Part shown: positions 13,070 to 21,790 of the stretch, one piece after another
How positions within the stretch are numbered: the first letter of the stretch is position 1
How the letters are laid out: each line of letters starts with the position of its first letter
Source of the DNA: an uncultured Bradyrhizobium sp.
Lineage (GTDB): Bacteria > Pseudomonadota > Alphaproteobacteria > Rhizobiales > Xanthobacteraceae
Assembly (NCBI RefSeq): GCF_936928535.1
Contig: NZ_CAKZHY010000076.1
Coordinates: 1 to 50,249 of the forward strand
Direction: 5' to 3'
DNA length: 50,249 bases
Position numbers and translations under genes: made by a program
The notes under the pieces: model-generated
The model's database searches: none
Told to the model about the DNA's origin: nothing
Seen by the model: only the letters and a program-made list of their open reading frames with translations

Positions 13070-14260
13070 TCAGCCTTCGCGGATGTAATTCCCCGCTTCG
13101 AATTCCACCGGTGGCGCGCTTGCTTCGAAGGACACTCCGATCGGGTCACGCCCCGCTTCCATCGCTTCCAGCTGCTCGCCCAGCATGCGCCGGATCATCA
13201 GGATGCCGCGGTCGCTCTGGCCGAAATGCTCCTCGGAATGAACGGTCACCGGGCCCTGGCCGACCTGGGCCTCGTAATCGCCCGGGAATTGCTGGTGCTC
13301 CTGCTCCGTCATGTCCCACCAGAATTTTCCGTTGAACTTCGAGCGCATGCGGCCGATGTCGCCTGATGTCTTGACGCGGCCGGCGACGTAGATGCGGAAC
13401 GAGGTGTCATCGATCGGCAGCGTCCAGCCGATTGACTCGACGCGGGCGAATTGTGCGACGCGCGGATTGGGCACGACGCGGAGAGTGGGGAGGGCGGCTT
13501 CGGTGACGCGATAAAACACACGGCCGTCGTCCTGCTTGCGGATCGAGCGCACGGCGATGCCGCGCGGCGTCTTGTCGAACGTCACCTCCGGCATCGAGGC
13601 CATCATGTTGGTGAATTGCGGGCCCGAGAACGAGCCGTGCAGGACAGGCACGTGATAGGGATCGACAACGTTCTCGAAATGCTGGAGCCAGTTGCAGGGA
13701 ATGACCGCTGGTCCGCCGCCGCCGATCGATGAATCGTCGGCCTCGACGAACTCGCCGTCGTCCATGTTGTCCAGGCACTCGTAAGCCGGCAACACCGGGC
13801 GTTTCCCGGCCGGGCCCATATAGGCGAAGATCAGCCCGTAACGTTCCTCGACCGGATACCAGGGCTGGCGCACCTTGTCCTTGAACTGGCCGCCATCGGG
13901 CTCGCAGGGCTGCTCCAGGCAATGGCCCTCGGTGTCGAACTTCCAGCCGTGATAGCAGCAGCGGATGCCATCGTCCTCGACCTTGCCGTAATAGAGCGTG
14001 GTGCCGCGGTGACAGCAGCGGGCGTGGAGCAGGCCGACGCGGCCGTTCCTGTCGCGGAACAGGATCAGATCCTCGCCGAGCGCGCGCACTTTCTTCGGGG
14101 TGTCGGTGGCGTCGCTGACAAGACCGACCGGATGCCAGTAGCGGCGCAGCAATTCGCCCATCGGCGTGCCGCGCACGACCGAGGTGAGCTCGGTGCGCGT
14201 ATGCGCCGGCTTCATCGCATAGGCCGTGCCGAGATCGCGATCCCGCTGGGTGATCGTCAT
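13070..14260 (-). CDS. Rieske non-haem iron aromatic ring oxygenase, alpha subunit
   Basis: These enzymes hydroxylate or demethylate aromatic compounds using a Rieske 2Fe-2S cluster and a mononuclear iron. In the 396-residue protein the Rieske ligands are visible in CCHRGTTLYYGKVEDDG and CCYHGW (about residues 65-90), and the iron ligands in ENVVDPYHVPVLHGSF (about 195-210). The domain order and length fit the phthalate/vanillate oxygenase branch. The ATG at 14260 has GGGAGG 7 nt upstream. No reductase or ferredoxin partner is encoded nearby. It diverges from a MarR regulator and is followed by an MFS carrier, a typical inducible catabolic pair. The substrate is unknown. Confidence 0.92.
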   Translation of the reverse strand: MTITQRDRDLGTAYAMKPAHTRTELTSVVRGTPMGELLRRYWHPVGLVSDATDTPKKVRALGEDLILFRDRNGRVGLLHARCCHRGTTLYYGKVEDDGIRCCYHGWKFDTEGHCLEQPCEPDGGQFKDKVRQPWYPVEERYGLIFAYMGPAGKRPVLPAYECLDNMDDGEFVEADDSSIGGGGPAVIPCNWLQHFENVVDPYHVPVLHGSFSGPQFTNMMASMPEVTFDKTPRGIAVRSIRKQDDGRVFYRVTEAALPTLRVVPNPRVAQFARVESIGWTLPIDDTSFRIYVAGRVKTSGDIGRMRSKFNGKFWWDMTEQEHQQFPGDYEAQVGQGPVTVHSEEHFGQSDRGILMIRRMLGEQLEAMEAGRDPIGVSFEASAPPVEFEAGNYIREG

Positions 14261-14331
14261 GTCTGGTCCTCCCGCCACAGGCCTTGGGTGGCCCGGTCGC
14301 TTTTGATGCGTTGACCCCAGTGAAAAATAAT

Positions 14332-14350
14332 TCGATGACAATGTCAACGA
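14332..14350. promoter_or_regulatory. Probable MarR-family operator palindrome
   Basis: TCGATGACAATGTCAACGA is a 19-nt near-perfect palindrome with one mismatch per arm, in the 190-bp gap between the divergent oxygenase and marR genes. On the minus strand it contains TTGACA, which could be the -35 box of the oxygenase promoter. A bound repressor would then block transcription. Size and place fit MarR dimers. Confidence 0.55.
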
Positions 14351-14450
14351 TCTTGCGCCTCGGATCCTGGTCGGGAGAGATTTTGGAGGTTGCGCTACCA
14401 AGGCTCGACGACCACTTGGCACGTCCGGGCTTTCTTGGCAGAGGTGGACC

Positions 14451-14978
14451 ATGAGCCAGCCAATGAGCCAGACATCGAGCAGGGACGGGTCGACATCGTC
14501 CGATACGGACGACAATCATTCACCGGCCCCGATCACCGTGATGCTGTCGTCGCGGCTGATGGTGCTGGCCAATCTGCTCAAACGTGGCGCTATCCTGCGC
14601 TACAAGCGTCTCGCCGGCTTGTCCTCCGTCGAGTTCGGCCTGGTCGCCTCGCTCGGCCGCCGGCCGCCGATGAGCGTGGCGCGGCTCGCGGAAGCCGTCG
14701 GCCAGGACAAGGGCCAGATCAGCCGCGCGCTGGCGGAACTCGTCGCGCGCAAGCTGATCGCGAAGTCGGCAAATCCGAAAGACAGTCGCGAGGTGCTGGT
14801 GTCGCTGACGGCGGCCGGTCTCGCCGCGCATGACGTGATCGTCGAAGGCGCGCAGGAACGCAACAGGATGCTGCTTGCGCAATTGAGCAGCGATGAGCTC
14901 GAGAAATTGCTCGCGCAGATCGATCGTCTCACCGCGACTGCAGAGGCGATGCTCGAAGCCGAGAAGATTTCGCGCTGA
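14451..14978 (+). CDS. MarR family transcriptional regulator
   Basis: The 175-residue protein has a polar N-terminal extension of about 30 residues and then a winged helix-turn-helix: FGLVASLGRRPPMSVARLAE, recognition helix around QDKGQISRALAELVARKLI, and wing NPKDSREVLVSLTAAG. The C-terminal helix EKLLAQIDRLTATAEAML is a dimer-forming part. GAGGTGG precedes the ATG. It diverges from the Rieske oxygenase and probably represses the oxygenase-MFS pair until an aromatic ligand binds; this is inferred from position and from the palindrome between them. Confidence 0.92.
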   Translation: MSQPMSQTSSRDGSTSSDTDDNHSPAPITVMLSSRLMVLANLLKRGAILRYKRLAGLSSVEFGLVASLGRRPPMSVARLAEAVGQDKGQISRALAELVARKLIAKSANPKDSREVLVSLTAAGLAAHDVIVEGAQERNRMLLAQLSSDELEKLLAQIDRLTATAEAMLEAEKISR

Positions 14979-15011
14979 TCTCTCGGCAATCTCCGGACAT
15001 GTTGGATCGCT

Positions 15012-15066
15012 TCTAAGAGAGCCTCTAAGAGGCTTTCAATTAGGGGAACTGCACGCGCTCCCCTAA
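15012..15066. promoter_or_regulatory. Repeat and hairpin cluster upstream of siderophore receptor
   Basis: TCTAAGAG occurs twice with a 12-nt period (15012-15019 and 15024-15031). The second copy lies in a small hairpin GCCTC-TAA-GAGGC. Then TTAGGGGA (15040-15047) and TCCCCTAA (15059-15066) form a perfect 8-bp inverted repeat. The cluster sits between the end of marR and the receptor gene. It could end marR transcription or bind an iron regulator; neither is proven. Confidence 0.35.
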
Positions 15067-15135
15067 GCGTCACCGCAACGCATGCCGTCCTGGCGACAGG
15101 CGGCATGACGAGCAGTTGCACATCGGGGTGGCGCG

Positions 15136-17395
15136 TTGGACAGTCTTGGAATGCTGCGGTCCGCCGTATTGGCGTCCGCATCCGCTTGGGTTTTGATGCC
15201 GCAGGCATCGCTTGCACAATCATCGGCACCATCAGGCGCGCAAAGCCTGCCGCCGGTGAACGTGGCTGCACCGGAGCAGCGCCGCCGCCCGGCCGCATCT
15301 TCGCCGCGCCGCGCGCAGAGCCAGGTGCAGGTCGCCAATAGCCGCAAGCCACAGCCGCAACGCAATGTTGGTGTCGTCGAGAACCCGCGCGGCCCGGTGC
15401 AGGGCTACGTCGCAAGGCGCAGTTCGTCCAGCACCAAGACCAACACGCCGATCATGGAAACGCCGCAGGCGGTGTCGGTGATCGGCGCCGATCAGATCCG
15501 CGACCAGAAGCCGAACAAGCTCGACGAGGTGCTGCGCTACACCGCCGGCGTGCGCGCCGGCACGTTCGGCGCCGATACCCGCAACGACTGGTGGCTGATC
15601 CGTGGCTTCAAGTCCGATGATATCGGTCTGTTCCTCGACGGCATGCAGCTGTTCTACACGTCCTATGCGAGCTGGAAGCTCCAGCCCTCCAACATGGAAC
15701 GGGTCGAGGTGCTCCGCGGTCCCTCGGCCGTGCTCTATGGCGGATCGAGCCCGAGCGGCATCGTCAACGTCATCAGCAAGACGCCGCCGACCGAGCCGGT
15801 CCGCACCGTCGAGACCGGCGTCAACAATTTCGGCAATGCCTATGTCGGCTTCGATGTCGGCGGCCCCGTCGCCACGCAAGCCCAGGACGGTAAGCAGGAC
15901 GGCAAGCTGTTCTACCGTATCGTCGGCCAGGTCCAGAACGGCGGCACGCAGGTCAACTTCACGCCCGACAACAACTACTTCATCGCGCCGTCGTTCACCT
16001 GGAAGCCGGATGCCGACACCACGTTCACGGTGCTGGCTTCGGCCTCGAAGCAGGACACCCGCGGCATCAATTTCCTGCCCTATCAGGGCACGGTGACAAG
16101 CGCGCCGTTCGGCAAGATCCCCACCAGCTTCTTCGCCGGCGATCCCGGCGTCGACAAGTTCACGCGCGAGCAGGAGATGCTCGGCTACCAGTTCGAACGC
16201 AATCTCACCGACGACCTCACGTTCCGGCAGAATGCGCGCTTTGCCCATGTCGACCTGACCTATCGCGGTTTCATCGGCAACGGTTGGGACAACATCAACA
16301 CGGCCACGATGGGCCGCTACAATTGGTACGCAAAGAACACCGCCAACCAAGCCAATCTCGACAACCAGCTGGAGTACCGCTTCGGCACCGGTCCGGTGAA
16401 GGGTTGATCTGAAGGGTTATCAGATCGACGACTATCAGGCGTTCAACTTCGGCACCGTGCCGTCCATCAACGTCTTGAATCCCGCCTATGGCCTGGACAT
16501 TCCGCTCACGGGCGCACCATTCCGCAACTTCCTGATCACACAGAAGCAGGCCGGCACCTACGTCCAGGACCAGATGAATCTTGGCAACTTCACGCTGGTG
16601 TTGAGCGGCCGCAATGATTGGGTCGAGACGACGCAGGCGGCGCGCGACACCGGCGCAAACATGGCCCAACGCGACGACAGCAAATTCAGCGGGCGCGCCG
16701 GGCTGATTTACAATTTCGACAACGGCATCGCGCCCTACGTCTCCTATGCGACGAGCTACAATCCGATCATCGGCCTCAACGCGCAGAACCAGCTGTTCCT
16801 GCCCGAGACCGGCAAGCAGGCCGAGATCGGCGTAAAGATCGCACCCAAGGGGTTTGACGGCTATTTCACGGCGTCGGTGTTCGACCTGAAGCGGCAGAAC
16901 GTGGCGACCACCGATCCCACGAATGTGCTGCTGCAGAACCAGACCGGCGAGGTGACCTCGCGCGGGATCGAGCTTGAAGCGGTGGCCAACGCGACGAAGG
17001 AGCTGAAGCTGATCGGCTCCTTCACTTCCTACCATCTGTTCACCAGCAAGGACCTCGATCCGACGCTGATCGGCAAGACGCCGACCAACACGCCCGAGAT
17101 GCTGGTCTCGGGCTGGGCGGACTACACGTTCAGGGACGGACCACTGGAGGGCTTCGGTTTCGGCGGCGGCGTGCGCTACGTCGGCTCGTCCTGGGCCGAC
17201 GCCGCCAACACGCTCGAGGTTCCCGCCGTCGTGCTCGGCGACCTTGCCGCTCACTACGAATGGCGGAACTGGCGCACCGCGCTCAACGTGATCAACCTGA
17301 CCGACAAGATCTACGTTGCGAGCTGTGCTTCGGCCTCGTCCTGCTTCTACGGCGACCGTCGCCGCATCACCGCCAGTGTCTCCTACAAATGGTAG
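15136..17395 (+). pseudogene. TonB-dependent siderophore receptor, interrupted by a frame change
   Basis: The first part (15136-16407) has a signal peptide, a plug domain (METPQAVSVIGADQIRDQ, RGFKSDDIGLFLDGMQ, VEVLRGPSAVLYGGSSPSG) and the first barrel strands. It stops at TGA 16405-16407. The rest of the barrel continues in another frame from about 16403 (VDLKGYQIDDYQ) to the terminal aromatic residue (SVSYKW). At the junction, Pro-Val-Lys meets Val-Asp-Leu-Lys; relatives carry about six residues of the His-x-Leu-Leu-x-Gly type there, so a deletion near 17 bp would explain it. Repaired, the protein would be about 750 residues, normal for ferric-siderophore receptors. The start may be TTG 15136 or ATG 15151. 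A sequencing or assembly error remains possible. Confidence 0.8.
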
Positions 17396-17417
17396 GATCG
17401 GGCGAGGGGAGGGATTT

Positions 17418-18554
17418 GTGAAGGCGCGCACGGTCAGGCTCTGGTCCGTGATCCACACCTGGACCAGCCTGACCTCGACATTGTTCCTGCTGTTGCTCTG
17501 CCTGACCGGCTTGCCGCTGATCTTTCATCACGAGATCGATGAGCTCCTGGGCTACGCCCCCCGGCCCGAAGCTCATGCGAGCGCGGCGCCCGCGACGCTC
17601 CAAGTCGTCGCCGACGCCGCGCTCGCCGCCGATCCAGGCCGCGTGTTGCAGTATGTTTCCTGGGACAAGGACGAGCCCGGGATCGTGATGGCCTTCACCA
17701 ACAGCGCACCTGATGGTGCGCCCGACAACGCGACTGTACGAGCTTTCGACGCTGTCTCGTCCAGGTTGCTCGGTCCGGTCGGCGTCGGGCCGATGCTGAT
17801 CGTGCTCAAGCTCCACACCGACATGTTTGCAGGACAAGCCGGAAAGCTGTTCCTCGGCGCGATGGGAATGCTGTTTGCCGTCGCGATCGTCTCCGGCGTG
17901 GTGCTGTACTGGCCGTTCACCCGTCGTCTGCGCTTTGCCACCATCCGCGATCGTCCCTCGCGCCGGGTTCGCTGGCTCGACTGGCACAATCTGATCGGCG
18001 TGGTGACGGTGGCCTGGGCGCTGGTGGTGGGCCTGACCGGCGTCGTCAATACCTGGGCCGAACTGATGCTCAGCCAGTGGAAGGCGACCGAGCTCGCCAG
18101 CATGGTAGCGCCCTATGCCGGCAAGCCGCCCCCTGTGCATCTCGCCTCGCTCGACCATGTGGTGGCGTGCGCGAAGCAAGCCGCTCCGGGCATGGAGGTC
18201 GCTTTCATCGCGTTCCCGGGAACGCCGTTCACCTCCTCACACCATTTCGCCGCCTTTATGCGCGGTGACACGGCCCTGACGGCTCGGCTGCTCAAGCCGG
18301 TCCTGCTCGATGGTGAAACCGGGGAGGTCGCCGATGCCAGGGCGCTCCCTTTCTATCTCCAGGCGCTGCTGATCTCGCAGCCGCTGCATTTCGGCGATTA
18401 TGGCGGCACGCCGCTCAAGCTGATCTGGGCCGCGCTCGACGGGCTCACCATCATTGTGATCGGCAGCGGGCTCTATCTCTGGCTGGCGCGGCGGCGGAAG
18501 AGGGCGCCGGCCGGGAGTGACTCATTCGCCAGGCGAGCCCCGGCCTCGTCATGA
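17418..18554 (+). CDS. PepSY-associated membrane protein (siderophore-uptake/iron-reduction type)
   Basis: The 378-residue protein has four membrane helices (near residues 13-33, 145-170, 195-218 and 338-360) and two periplasmic PepSY-like regions. Conserved His residues occur at WSVIHTW, LKLHTDMF and WLDWHNLIG, the pattern of the PepSY-TM family often found beside TonB-dependent siderophore receptors, where some members reduce ferric siderophores. The GTG at 17418 follows GAGGGGAGGG; it starts 23 nt after the receptor stop. The next gene overlaps it by 4 nt. The reductase role is inferred from family and neighbours. Confidence 0.85.
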   Translation: MKARTVRLWSVIHTWTSLTSTLFLLLLCLTGLPLIFHHEIDELLGYAPRPEAHASAAPATLQVVADAALAADPGRVLQYVSWDKDEPGIVMAFTNSAPDGAPDNATVRAFDAVSSRLLGPVGVGPMLIVLKLHTDMFAGQAGKLFLGAMGMLFAVAIVSGVVLYWPFTRRLRFATIRDRPSRRVRWLDWHNLIGVVTVAWALVVGLTGVVNTWAELMLSQWKATELASMVAPYAGKPPPVHLASLDHVVACAKQAAPGMEVAFIAFPGTPFTSSHHFAAFMRGDTALTARLLKPVLLDGETGEVADARALPFYLQALLISQPLHFGDYGGTPLKLIWAALDGLTIIVIGSGLYLWLARRRKRAPAGSDSFARRAPASS

Positions 18555-18754
18555 TGCATGGCTCCTCTGACCGCGCGCGCCTGTGGATACGTGTCTTTGC
18601 GGCACCTATCCTGCTCGCTGCCGCGACCGTGACAGGTCTCTTGGCTGCGTTGCTGTGGGGAACGGTTGGCCAGTATGTCGCCTGGGTGACGGTGGGGGCG
18701 CCGGTGGCGGTCGTTGCCGGGGTTTGGGTGAGCCACCTTACCCAAAAAACCTAG
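18551..18754 (+). CDS. Small two-helix membrane protein
   Basis: The 67-residue protein has two hydrophobic segments (about residues 12-37 and 41-60) and a basic N-terminus. It starts inside the last codons of the PepSY gene (ATGA-type overlap), so the two are translated together. Such short proteins are common at the end of receptor-PepSY units; the function is unknown. Confidence 0.7.
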   Translation: MMHGSSDRARLWIRVFAAPILLAAATVTGLLAALLWGTVGQYVAWVTVGAPVAVVAGVWVSHLTQKT

Positions 18755-19021
18755 TCATTTTCACCGACGGATAGGCGGCGTGGCCTCTGCGCCGCAGTCT
18801 CAGAACTGCTGCCCTGCAAAATTGTGGCCGGCCTTGCTGGGTCCTGCGATCTGCTCCATACCAGCGCGGGGTGATTCCGGGATTTCCGCCGGTTTGGGAG
18901 CAGCAAAGGGCCTGAAAAGAGCGTGTCTTGCGCCCATTGGTGCACTGCGCTAAGGCTCAGAATAATTCCAAATCGGACGAATCCGTGGCTGTCCCGAGGC
19001 TGCGGGAAAAAGGGCTCGTCA
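18755..19021. other. 267-bp gap upstream of the nuo operon
   Basis: No gene is visible. It should hold the nuoA promoter. I found no convincing -35/-10 pair. A weak hairpin GCGGCG / CGCCGC lies near 18774-18796 and may end the preceding transcript. Confidence 0.4.
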
Positions 19022-19387
19022 ATGAGCGGCATTCTACAGAACTATCTTCCACTCGTCGTATTCATAGGGGTAGCGGCCATCATCGGCCTCGTGCTCCTGA
19101 TCGCGCCCTTCATCGTGGCGTTCCAGCAGCCGGATCCGGAAAAGCTGTCGGCGTATGAGTGCGGTTTCAACGCCTTCGACGATGCCCGCATGAAGTTCGA
19201 CGTCCGCTTCTATCTGGTCGCCATCCTCTTCATCATCTTCGACCTCGAAGTGGCGTTCCTGTTTCCGTGGGCGGTGGCGTTCGGCAAGCTCGGCGCGACC
19301 GGCTTCTGGTCCATGCTGGTGTTCCTCGCCGTGCTGACGGTGGGCTTCGCCTATGAATGGAAGAAAGGCGCACTCGAATGGGATTGA
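19022..19387 (+). CDS. nuoA: NADH-quinone oxidoreductase subunit A
   Basis: NuoA is a small membrane subunit of complex I near the quinone site. The 121-residue protein has three helices, with the conserved loop [22 protein letters not shown] split here as SAYECGF and [10 protein letters not shown], followed by [12 protein letters not shown]. The Cys in ECG is the residue known to mark the active/deactive switch in mitochondrial ND3. The ATG at 19022 is chosen because homology starts there, although the frame is open upstream. It overlaps nuoB by 10 nt. Confidence 0.96.
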   Translation: MSGILQNYLPLVVFIGVAAIIGLVLLIAPFIVAFQQPDPEKLSAYECGFNAFDDARMKFDVRFYLVAILFIIFDLEVAFLFPWAVAFGKLGATGFWSMLVFLAVLTVGFAYEWKKGALEWD

Positions 19388-19965
19388 ACCCTGTATCGTC
19401 CTCCGGTCCGGTCGTCGCACCGGCCCCGAAGGGCATCCTGGACCCGTCGACCGGCAAGCCGGTCGGGGCCAATGATCCGTTCTTCCTCGAGGTCAATTCC
19501 GAGCTGTCGGACAAGGGCTTCTTCACGGCTGCAACCGACGACCTCATCACCTGGGCGCGTACCGGCTCGCTGATGTGGATGACCTTCGGTCTCGCCTGCT
19601 GCGCGGTCGAGATGATGCAGGTGTCGATGCCGCGCTACGACGTCGAGCGCTTCGGCTTTGCCCCGCGTGCCTCGCCGCGCCAGTCCGACGTGATGATCGT
19701 CGCGGGCACCCTGACCAACAAGATGGCGCCGGCGCTGCGCAAGGTCTACGACCAGATGCCGGAGCCGCGCTACGTCATCTCGATGGGCTCCTGCGCCAAT
19801 GGCGGCGGCTACTATCACTATTCCTACTCGGTCGTGCGCGGCTGCGACCGTATCGTGCCGATCGACATCTACGTGCCGGGTTGCCCGCCGACCGCGGAAG
19901 CGCTGCTCTACGGCGTGCTGCTGCTGCAGAAGAAGATCCGCCGCATCGGCACCATCGAACGCTAA
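19378..19965 (+). CDS. nuoB: NADH-quinone oxidoreductase subunit B
   Basis: NuoB holds cluster N2, the last iron-sulfur centre before quinone. In the 195-residue protein the ligands are seen as the tandem Cys pair [10 protein letters not shown], then [10 protein letters not shown] and [14 protein letters not shown]. An N-terminal extension of about 40 residues precedes the conserved core. The ATG at 19378 overlaps the end of nuoA; an in-frame ATG at 19357 lies deeper inside nuoA and is less likely. Confidence 0.97.
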   Translation: MGLNPVSSSGPVVAPAPKGILDPSTGKPVGANDPFFLEVNSELSDKGFFTAATDDLITWARTGSLMWMTFGLACCAVEMMQVSMPRYDVERFGFAPRASPRQSDVMIVAGTLTNKMAPALRKVYDQMPEPRYVISMGSCANGGGYYHYSYSVVRGCDRIVPIDIYVPGCPPTAEALLYGVLLLQKKIRRIGTIER

Positions 19966-19976
19966 GGTTTTACGTC

Positions 19977-20591
19977 ATGGACGACGCCAAGCTCGACGCC
20001 CTCGGCCAGACGATCGTGAGCGCGCTTCCGGGCGCTGCCACCGGTTATCATGTGGTCTTCAACCAGCTCACGGTTGATGTCGAGGCCAGCAAGATCGTCG
20101 AGGTGGTCAAGTACCTCCGCGACGATCCGAACTGCCGTTTCGTCAACTTCACCGACATCACGGCGGCCGACTATCCGTCGCGCGAAAAGCGCTTCGACGT
20201 GATCTATCACTTCCTGTCACCGACCCTGAACACGCGCATTCGCCTCAAAGCCCAGGCCGACGAGACCACGCAGGTGCCGTCGCTAATCGAGGTGTTCCCC
20301 GGCGCCGACTGGTTCGAGCGCGAGGCCTATGACCTCTACGGCGTGTTCTTCGTCGGTCATCCCGACATGCGCCGCATCCTCACCGATTACGGTTTCGAGG
20401 GGCATCCGTTGCGCAAGGATTTCCCGCTCACCGGCTTCCTCGAGGTCCGCTACGACGACCAGGAGAAGCGGGTGGTGTACGAGCCCGTCCGGCTCAACCA
20501 GGAATTCCGCAAGTTCGACTTTTTGTCTCCCTGGGAAGGCGCTGACTATCCGGTGCTTCCGGGCGATGAAAAAGCAGGACCGAAGGTCTGA
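19977..20591 (+). CDS. nuoC: NADH-quinone oxidoreductase subunit C
   Basis: NuoC is the 30-kDa peripheral-arm subunit that packs on NuoD. The 204-residue protein carries the family signature [20 protein letters not shown] followed by [13 protein letters not shown]. It is a separate gene, not fused to nuoD as in E. coli. It starts 11 nt after nuoB and ends 2 nt before nuoD. Confidence 0.96.
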   Translation: MDDAKLDALGQTIVSALPGAATGYHVVFNQLTVDVEASKIVEVVKYLRDDPNCRFVNFTDITAADYPSREKRFDVIYHFLSPTLNTRIRLKAQADETTQVPSLIEVFPGADWFEREAYDLYGVFFVGHPDMRRILTDYGFEGHPLRKDFPLTGFLEVRYDDQEKRVVYEPVRLNQEFRKFDFLSPWEGADYPVLPGDEKAGPKV

Positions 20592-20593
20592 TC

Positions 20594-21790
20594 ATGAACG
20601 AGCAACCTGAACAGCTTCGCAACTTTACGATCAACTTCGGACCGCAGCATCCGGCGGCGCACGGCGTTCTTCGTCTTGTGCTTGAATTGGATGGTGAGGT
20701 CGTTGCGCGCGTCGACCCGCACATTGGTCTCTTGCATCGCGGCACCGAAAAACTGATCGAGCAGAAGACCTATCTGCAGGCGATCCCTTATTTCGACCGG
20801 CTCGACTACGTCGCGCCGATGAACCAGGAGCACGCCTTCTGCCTCGCCGCCGAAAGGCTGCTCGGCATCGAAGTGCCGCGCCGCGGCCAGTTGATCCGCG
20901 TGCTCTATTGCGAGATCGGCCGCATTCTCTCGCACCTTCTCAACGTCACCACGCAGGCGATGGACGTCGGCGCGCTGACCCCGCCGCTGTGGGGCTTCGA
21001 AGAGCGCGAGAAGCTGATGGTGTTCTACGAGCGCGCCTCGGGCAGCCGCATGCATGCGGCCTTCTTCCGCGTCGGTGGCGTGCATCAGGACCTGCCGCAG
21101 AAGCTGGTCGACGACATCGAGGCCTGGTGCGATCCGTTCCTCAAGGTCGTGGACGATCTCGATCGTCTGCTCACCGCCAACCGCATCTTCAAGCAACGCA
21201 ACGTCGACATCGGCGTGGTGCCGCTGAAGGAAGCCTGGGAGTGGGGTTTCTCGGGCGTGATGGTGCGCGGCTCGGGCGCGGCCTGGGACCTGCGCAAGTC
21301 GCAGCCCTATGAGTGCTACGCCGAAATGGATTTCGACATTCCGATCGGCAAGAACGGCGACTGCTACGACCGCTATCTGATCCGCATGGAAGAGATGCGC
21401 CAGTCCGTGCGCATCATGCGGCAGTGCATCCAGAAGCTGAACGCGCCTGACGGGAAGGGGCCCGTTGTCGTCGAGGATAACAAGGTCGCGCCGCCCCGTC
21501 GTGGCGAGATGAAGCGCTCGATGGAAGCGCTGATCCACCATTTCAAGCTCTACACCGAAGGCGTGCATGTGCCGGAAGGCGAGATCTACGCCGCGGTCGA
21601 GGCGCCCAAGGGCGAGTTCGGCGTGTATCTGATCTCCGACGGCACCAACAAGCCCTACAAGTGCAAGATCCGAGCGCCGGGCTTTGCCCATCTGCAGGCG
21701 ATGGACCACATCTGCCGCGGCCATCTGCTCGCCGACGTCTCGGCCATTCTCGGCTCGCTCGACATCGTGTTCGGAGAGGTCGATCGGTGA
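20594..21790 (+). CDS. nuoD: NADH-quinone oxidoreductase subunit D
   Basis: NuoD is the 49-kDa subunit forming most of the quinone pocket with NuoB. The 398 residues show the conserved [16 protein letters not shown] loop with the quinone-site His, then [14 protein letters not shown] and the end motif DIVFGEVDR. In mitochondria the matching Arg after HGVL is methylated by NDUFAF7 (known biology, from memory). The stop overlaps the start of the FkbM gene by one base (TGATG), so the methyltransferase is translated as part of this operon. Confidence 0.97.
   Translation: MNEQPEQLRNFTINFGPQHPAAHGVLRLVLELDGEVVARVDPHIGLLHRGTEKLIEQKTYLQAIPYFDRLDYVAPMNQEHAFCLAAERLLGIEVPRRGQLIRVLYCEIGRILSHLLNVTTQAMDVGALTPPLWGFEEREKLMVFYERASGSRMHAAFFRVGGVHQDLPQKLVDDIEAWCDPFLKVVDDLDRLLTANRIFKQRNVDIGVVPLKEAWEWGFSGVMVRGSGAAWDLRKSQPYECYAEMDFDIPIGKNGDCYDRYLIRMEEMRQSVRIMRQCIQKLNAPDGKGPVVVEDNKVAPPRRGEMKRSMEALIHHFKLYTEGVHVPEGEIYAAVEAPKGEFGVYLISDGTNKPYKCKIRAPGFAHLQAMDHICRGHLLADVSAILGSLDIVFGEVDR

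Noticed and set aside
21661..21789. Longer start for the FkbM gene inside nuoD
   Set aside because: The extra residues are a shifted reading of nuoD; the ATG overlapping the nuoD stop matches the start of sensible sequence.
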